Source of the DNA: Prasinococcaceae sp. CCMP 1430
Taxonomy: Eukaryota > Prasinodermophyta > Palmophyllophyceae > Prasinococcales > Prasinococcaceae
NCBI GenBank assembly: GCA_013416795.1
Contig: RQSC01000635.1
Coordinates: forward strand, 63,772-81,699
Direction: 5' to 3'
DNA: 17,928 bases
Shown: positions 15,632-17,928 of the stretch, in pieces
How the letters are laid out: the number at the start of each line of letters is the position of its first letter
Position numbering within the stretch: the first letter of the stretch is position 1
Program-made: the position numbers and the translations under genes
The notes under the pieces: model-generated
Seen by the model: only the letters and a program-made list of their open reading frames with translations
The model's database searches: none
Told to the model about the DNA's origin: nothing

Positions 15632-16822
15632 CTACGGCGGCGGCTGGAGCGCCGCGTCGCCGCCGTGCCGTCCATGCTCCGCACCTGCGCCGAACGCCAG
15701 GCGCGCCCCGTCCGCCAAGTGCAGCTCGTACGCGAGGGCGAGGTTGTGCGCACCGCTCTTGTCGCCCAGGAACGCCAACGGCGCGCGGAAGTACGCCACC
15801 TCGCCCGGACGGTCCGCCGGCAGTCGGTCGGACAGCCAGAGGTGCTGCATGTGCGGGTCCCACGAGACGCCCGCGGCCGCGTCGCGCGGCTTGCACCCCG
15901 CGCCCTGGCCTACCGCGGCAGCGGGCTGCGCACCGTAGTCACGCTCGAGCGTGCGCACGCGCTGCAGCGCGCTCTCACCCGAGCCTCCGCCGTTACACGC
16001 CGAGTTGTTGTACGCGCGCCACCCATCCGAGCCAAGGGCAAAGTCCGAGCGCACGATGGACTCGCCCACGTGCCGCGAGCAGTCAGGAAGAGTCCATCCT
16101 GGCCAGCACAGGCAGCTCCCGTCCAGCTGGCAATCGCCGTGGTCGCACGGCCAGCACGGAATCGAGCAATCTGTCCCGGTCCAGTGCTTGTCGCACTTGC
16201 AGGTACCGTCCACCAGGCACGAGCCGTGCTCGGGGTCACACGGCAGGCACTCGGTATACTCACGCACGCTGCAATCGGTGCCGCCCCAGCCAGACGCGCA
16301 CTCGCAGCTACCGTCCGGCTGGCACTCGCCGTGCGCGCACGGTGCGCAGACGGTGAAGCAGTCAGTGCCAGTCCAGCGCAGCCCAGAGTCGTCACCGTAG
16401 CACGCGCAGCTGCCGTTGCGCTGGCAGGTGCCATGTGCCTGAACAGGCAGCCCCGCAGAGGAAAGAAGCACTTCGTCGCCCTCGCCCGCGACCGCATCCC
16501 ACTCCGTGCTCGGGTGCCTGAAGCAGTCGCACTTATTCGAGCAGTCCTCGCCGTACCACCCGAGCTCGCACTCACAGCTGCCGTCGTACTGACATGTGCC
16601 GTGCTCGGAATCGCACCTGTCGCACGGGACGCTGCAGTTCCAGCCAGTGTACGCGTCGGCACCAGAAGACACGCCGTGCATGAGCTGATGCACGATCCAG
16701 ACTTTGTAGTATGAAGGTTCGCGGTACGTGACCCATCGCAAGAGCTCGGGTTCGTAGCCGCCGCGAAGGTGAGTCTTCAGCAGACTCTGGCGTTCGCTCA
16801 GAGTATTCACGAGCCGGCGCTC
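15632..16822 (-). CDS. EGF-like repeat array plus laminin IV (B)-like domain, extracellular protein segment
   Basis: An open minus-strand frame of 396 codons ends in TAG (15634-15632). After a short non-Cys region (GGYEPELLRWVTYREPSYYK) come five EGF-like modules (about 16665-16070) with the recurrent pattern C-x2-C-x4-HG-x-C-x3-G-(S/T)-C-x-C-x5-W-x4-DC, as in tenascin/teneurin-type EGF arrays. Next is a domain starting SDFALGSDGWRAYNN and containing VAYFRAPLAFLGDKSGAH (about 15800-15745), the hallmark of the laminin IV/B module. Such proteins are secreted or cell-surface adhesion molecules. Cys spacing is perfectly kept, so selection was recent. No start Met exists in this block; it is joined upstream through an intron to further EGF coding. 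The TAG falls inside or just after the laminin-like domain. Confidence 0.8.
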   Translation of the reverse strand, partial: ERRLVNTLSERQSLLKTHLRGGYEPELLRWVTYREPSYYKVWIVHQLMHGVSSGADAYTGWNCSVPCDRCDSEHGTCQYDGSCECELGWYGEDCSNKCDCFRHPSTEWDAVAGEGDEVLLSSAGLPVQAHGTCQRNGSCACYGDDSGLRWTGTDCFTVCAPCAHGECQPDGSCECASGWGGTDCSVREYTECLPCDPEHGSCLVDGTCKCDKHWTGTDCSIPCWPCDHGDCQLDGSCLCWPGWTLPDCSRHVGESIVRSDFALGSDGWRAYNNSACNGGGSGESALQRVRTLERDYGAQPAAAVGQGAGCKPRDAAAGVSWDPHMQHLWLSDRLPADRPGEVAYFRAPLAFLGDKSGAHNLALAYELHLADGARLAFGAGAEHGRHGGDAALQPPP

Positions 16823-16922
16823 CTACCGAGCGGGCGGGGAAGCATGCGCACGGCAGGCGACGGGCGTTAGCACGCGGCGATTTGAGCATGCGCATCGTGC
16901 GCATGCTCGAGCACATGCATAC
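16797..16922 (-). other. Putative spliceosomal intron with internal hairpin
   Basis: Read on the minus strand: donor GTATGC (first base 16922), near-canonical branch site TGCTAAC (16872-16866), pyrimidine-rich tract and acceptor. Two acceptors are possible. TAG ending at 16823 gives a 100-nt intron but breaks frame with the upstream EQEVRSL reading. CTGAG ending at 16797 gives 126 nt and keeps frame, joining ...GEAAL to ERQSLLKTHL. I prefer the second on frame and the first on pyrimidine tract. It is the only clear intron in the window. Confidence 0.6.
16884..16908. repeat. Perfect 11-bp hairpin with 3-nt loop
   Basis: GAGCATGCGCA (16884-16894) and TGCGCATGCTC (16898-16908) are exact reverse complements around TCG. 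It begins 14 nt after the putative intron donor and ends before the branch site, so it would fold in the pre-mRNA. Confidence 0.85.
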
Positions 16923-17384
16923 TGTAGCGCAGCCTCGCCCGCGCGCGTGAGGGAACGCACCTCCTGCTCGACAGCTTGCCGCAGTTACAAAGCCCGGTAT
17001 GCGAGCCTGCCGATCGCCAGCCGGGACTCGCGCACAAAGTGTGCCTTGACCACCGAGTCGCAGCACCACGGTTGCACACCTTTCTCATAGCTGCCTCCCG
17101 CGCGGGGGCACCTGCTCCGGGCCGCACTCCACCATGCAGTCGCTGCCCGCGTAGCCCGGATCGCACGCGCGCGCGCCCTCACTCGCACACGCACCATTGC
17201 GGCACGGCATGCGCGGCGAGGAGCACTGCTCGCCTGCGAACCCAAGCCCGCCCTTGGCGTTCTCCCCGGATTTATCAGGTGGCACTCGCCGTTGCTCGAG
17301 CAGGCACCGCACTCGACGTCGCAGTGCGCCCCCGTCCAGCCGCTGCCACACACACAATACGCCGTCGTGTCGTTGTCATCGGAA
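16923..17384 (-). pseudogene. EGF-type coding blocks scattered over shifting frames
   Basis: Between the intron and the upstream block the protein reading changes frame repeatedly. Around 17384-17290 it reads DDNDTTAYCVCGSGWTGAHC and CGACSSNGECHL. Around 17270-17105 a second frame reads GGLGFAGEQCSSPRMPCRNG and CDPGYAGSDCMVECGPEQ, then stops at TGA 17087-17085. Around 17100-16990 the first frame resumes (GGSYEKGVQPWCCDSVVKAH), reaches an in-frame TAA (16987-16985), and continues as LRQAVEQEVRSL to the intron donor. GGLGF is preceded by Asn and Gly where EGF modules usually have Cys, so decay is not only by indels. At least two frameshifts plus TAA lie within 460 bp, with no GT-AG introns of plausible size at the shifts. 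Either this is a decaying gene, or the sequence is locally wrong. Confidence 0.6.
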
Positions 17385-17928
17385 AGTTCAGCCCGAAGAG
17401 GTCCGTCACATTCATGGGGCCAGTGGCCGTCACTCCGGCACCGTGTACGTACGGCAGCGAGCCGAACTCGGTGATGTTGACGGTCGAGTTCACATACGTC
17501 AACATGCCCTGGGCGCTGCACTCCTTGTCGCACTTGGAGCCTGCCCAGCCGGGCTCGCACGCGCACGAGCCGTCCTCCGGGTGGCAAGCGCGGCGCACAC
17601 ACTCCACGCAGGGTTCCGTGCAGTGGGATCCCGCCCAGCCCACACCTCCGATGCTGGCAGGCGCGGCCATATCGCAAACACAGACGGCCCCGCCCCTTCC
17701 TAGTACGTGCGAGGCGTACTTGAGCATTGCCTCGACCTCCTGCGCCACGGAAGTGGCCGCCGCATCGCGTTCAAACAGCAGCACCCCCACGGCATCGTCG
17801 GCTCCGTCGATGAGTGCACGCACGAGCGCATCATCGGTCGCGTGTAGCAGCGCCTCTGACGTAGGTACGGCGGACGGCCAGCGAAAGCGCTTGAAGTCAC
17901 CCTCTGCCCACGAGTGTGTCGGCGGCAC
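17385..17928 (-). CDS. N-terminal-side segment of the EGF/laminin protein (5' end outside window)
   Basis: Minus-strand frame open from the window edge (reading PPTHSWAEGDFKRFRWPSA) to about 17385. A non-Cys helical region (DDALVRALIDGADDAVGVLL, SVAQEVEAMLKYASHVL) precedes two EGF-like modules (VCVCDMAAP to WAGSHCTEPC, then CHPEDGSCACEPGWAGSKCDKEC). It is followed by a Ser/Thr/Asn-rich stretch with sequons NST, NIT and NVT, ending ...MNVTDLFGLNF. The reading then moves to the next frame (DDNDTT). A one-base loss in the short T/C run at about 17384-17388 would account for the shift. There is no start codon in the window. It is the same extracellular protein as 15632-16822 by repeat type, strand and proximity. 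Confidence 0.7.

Noticed and set aside
1-17928. CRISPR array, insertion sequence, viral or toxin gene
   Set aside because: No direct-repeat/spacer pattern, transposase, capsid, polymerase or toxin motif seen on either strand.

Overview
The window looks like nuclear DNA of a GC-rich, compact-genome unicellular eukaryote, most likely an alga or related protist. The reasons are: eukaryotic-only families (VPS35, HECT ligase, PHD finger, CD36-type receptor, EGF/laminin modules); a eukaryotic tRNA-Pro with C73 and a Pol III T-run; very large intronless ORFs with strong GC third-position bias; Pro/Gln/His homopolymer tracts; and one convincing spliceosomal intron (GTATGC donor, TGCTAAC branch site). 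I cannot place it to phylum. Haptophyte, pelagophyte, other GC-rich stramenopile or dinoflagellate relatives would all fit.

The sequence is a patchwork. Single n characters at 296, 4610, 8093 and 8601 behave as collapsed assembly gaps: coding content stops or changes at or close to them. Segment 1-295 holds a fragment of an acid (LAL/gastric-type) lipase (+). Segment 297-4609 holds the end of an unrecognised minus-strand protein, a 30-bp direct duplication, a minus-strand tRNA-Pro(UGG), a membrane-anchored protein with HQ, poly-P and poly-Q tracts and a PAN/apple-like domain (+, 1455-2540), a DUF1769-family protein (-, 2789-3823) and a PHD-finger protein (+, ending 4425). Segment 4611-8092 holds a complete single-exon VPS35 retromer subunit (+, 4951-7533) and a small acidic protein carrying a duplicated LPPNSSDEE motif (-). 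Segment 8094-8600 has no recognisable gene but carries four copies of a GATTTTGAT-centred repeat, three of them exactly 49 bp apart.

Segment 8602-17928 starts with an inositol-monophosphatase exon (-) cut at the gap. It is followed head to head by a 1272-residue HECT E3 ubiquitin ligase (+, 8874-12692). Next, convergent with it, comes a 578-residue CD36/LIMP-2/SR-B receptor (-, 12799-14535). Last is a long EGF-repeat plus laminin-IV-like extracellular protein (-, about 15125-17928 and continuing out of the window), whose reading frame is broken in several places.

Functionally, VPS35 (endosomal recycling), the HECT ligase (ubiquitin tagging) and the CD36-like receptor (surface or lysosomal membrane) are all trafficking or surface genes, and the CD36 and EGF/laminin genes lie in tandem on one strand. 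There is no operon logic, and any cooperation is inference. I saw no virus, CRISPR array, insertion sequence or toxin gene. The items most worth a second look are the fractured EGF/laminin gene beside perfectly intact neighbours, its hairpin-bearing intron, the HECT ligase with two large insertions in its N-lobe, the 49-bp-phased intergenic repeat, the synonymous-diverged LPPNSSDEE duplication, and the suspected unmarked misjoin near 3970.
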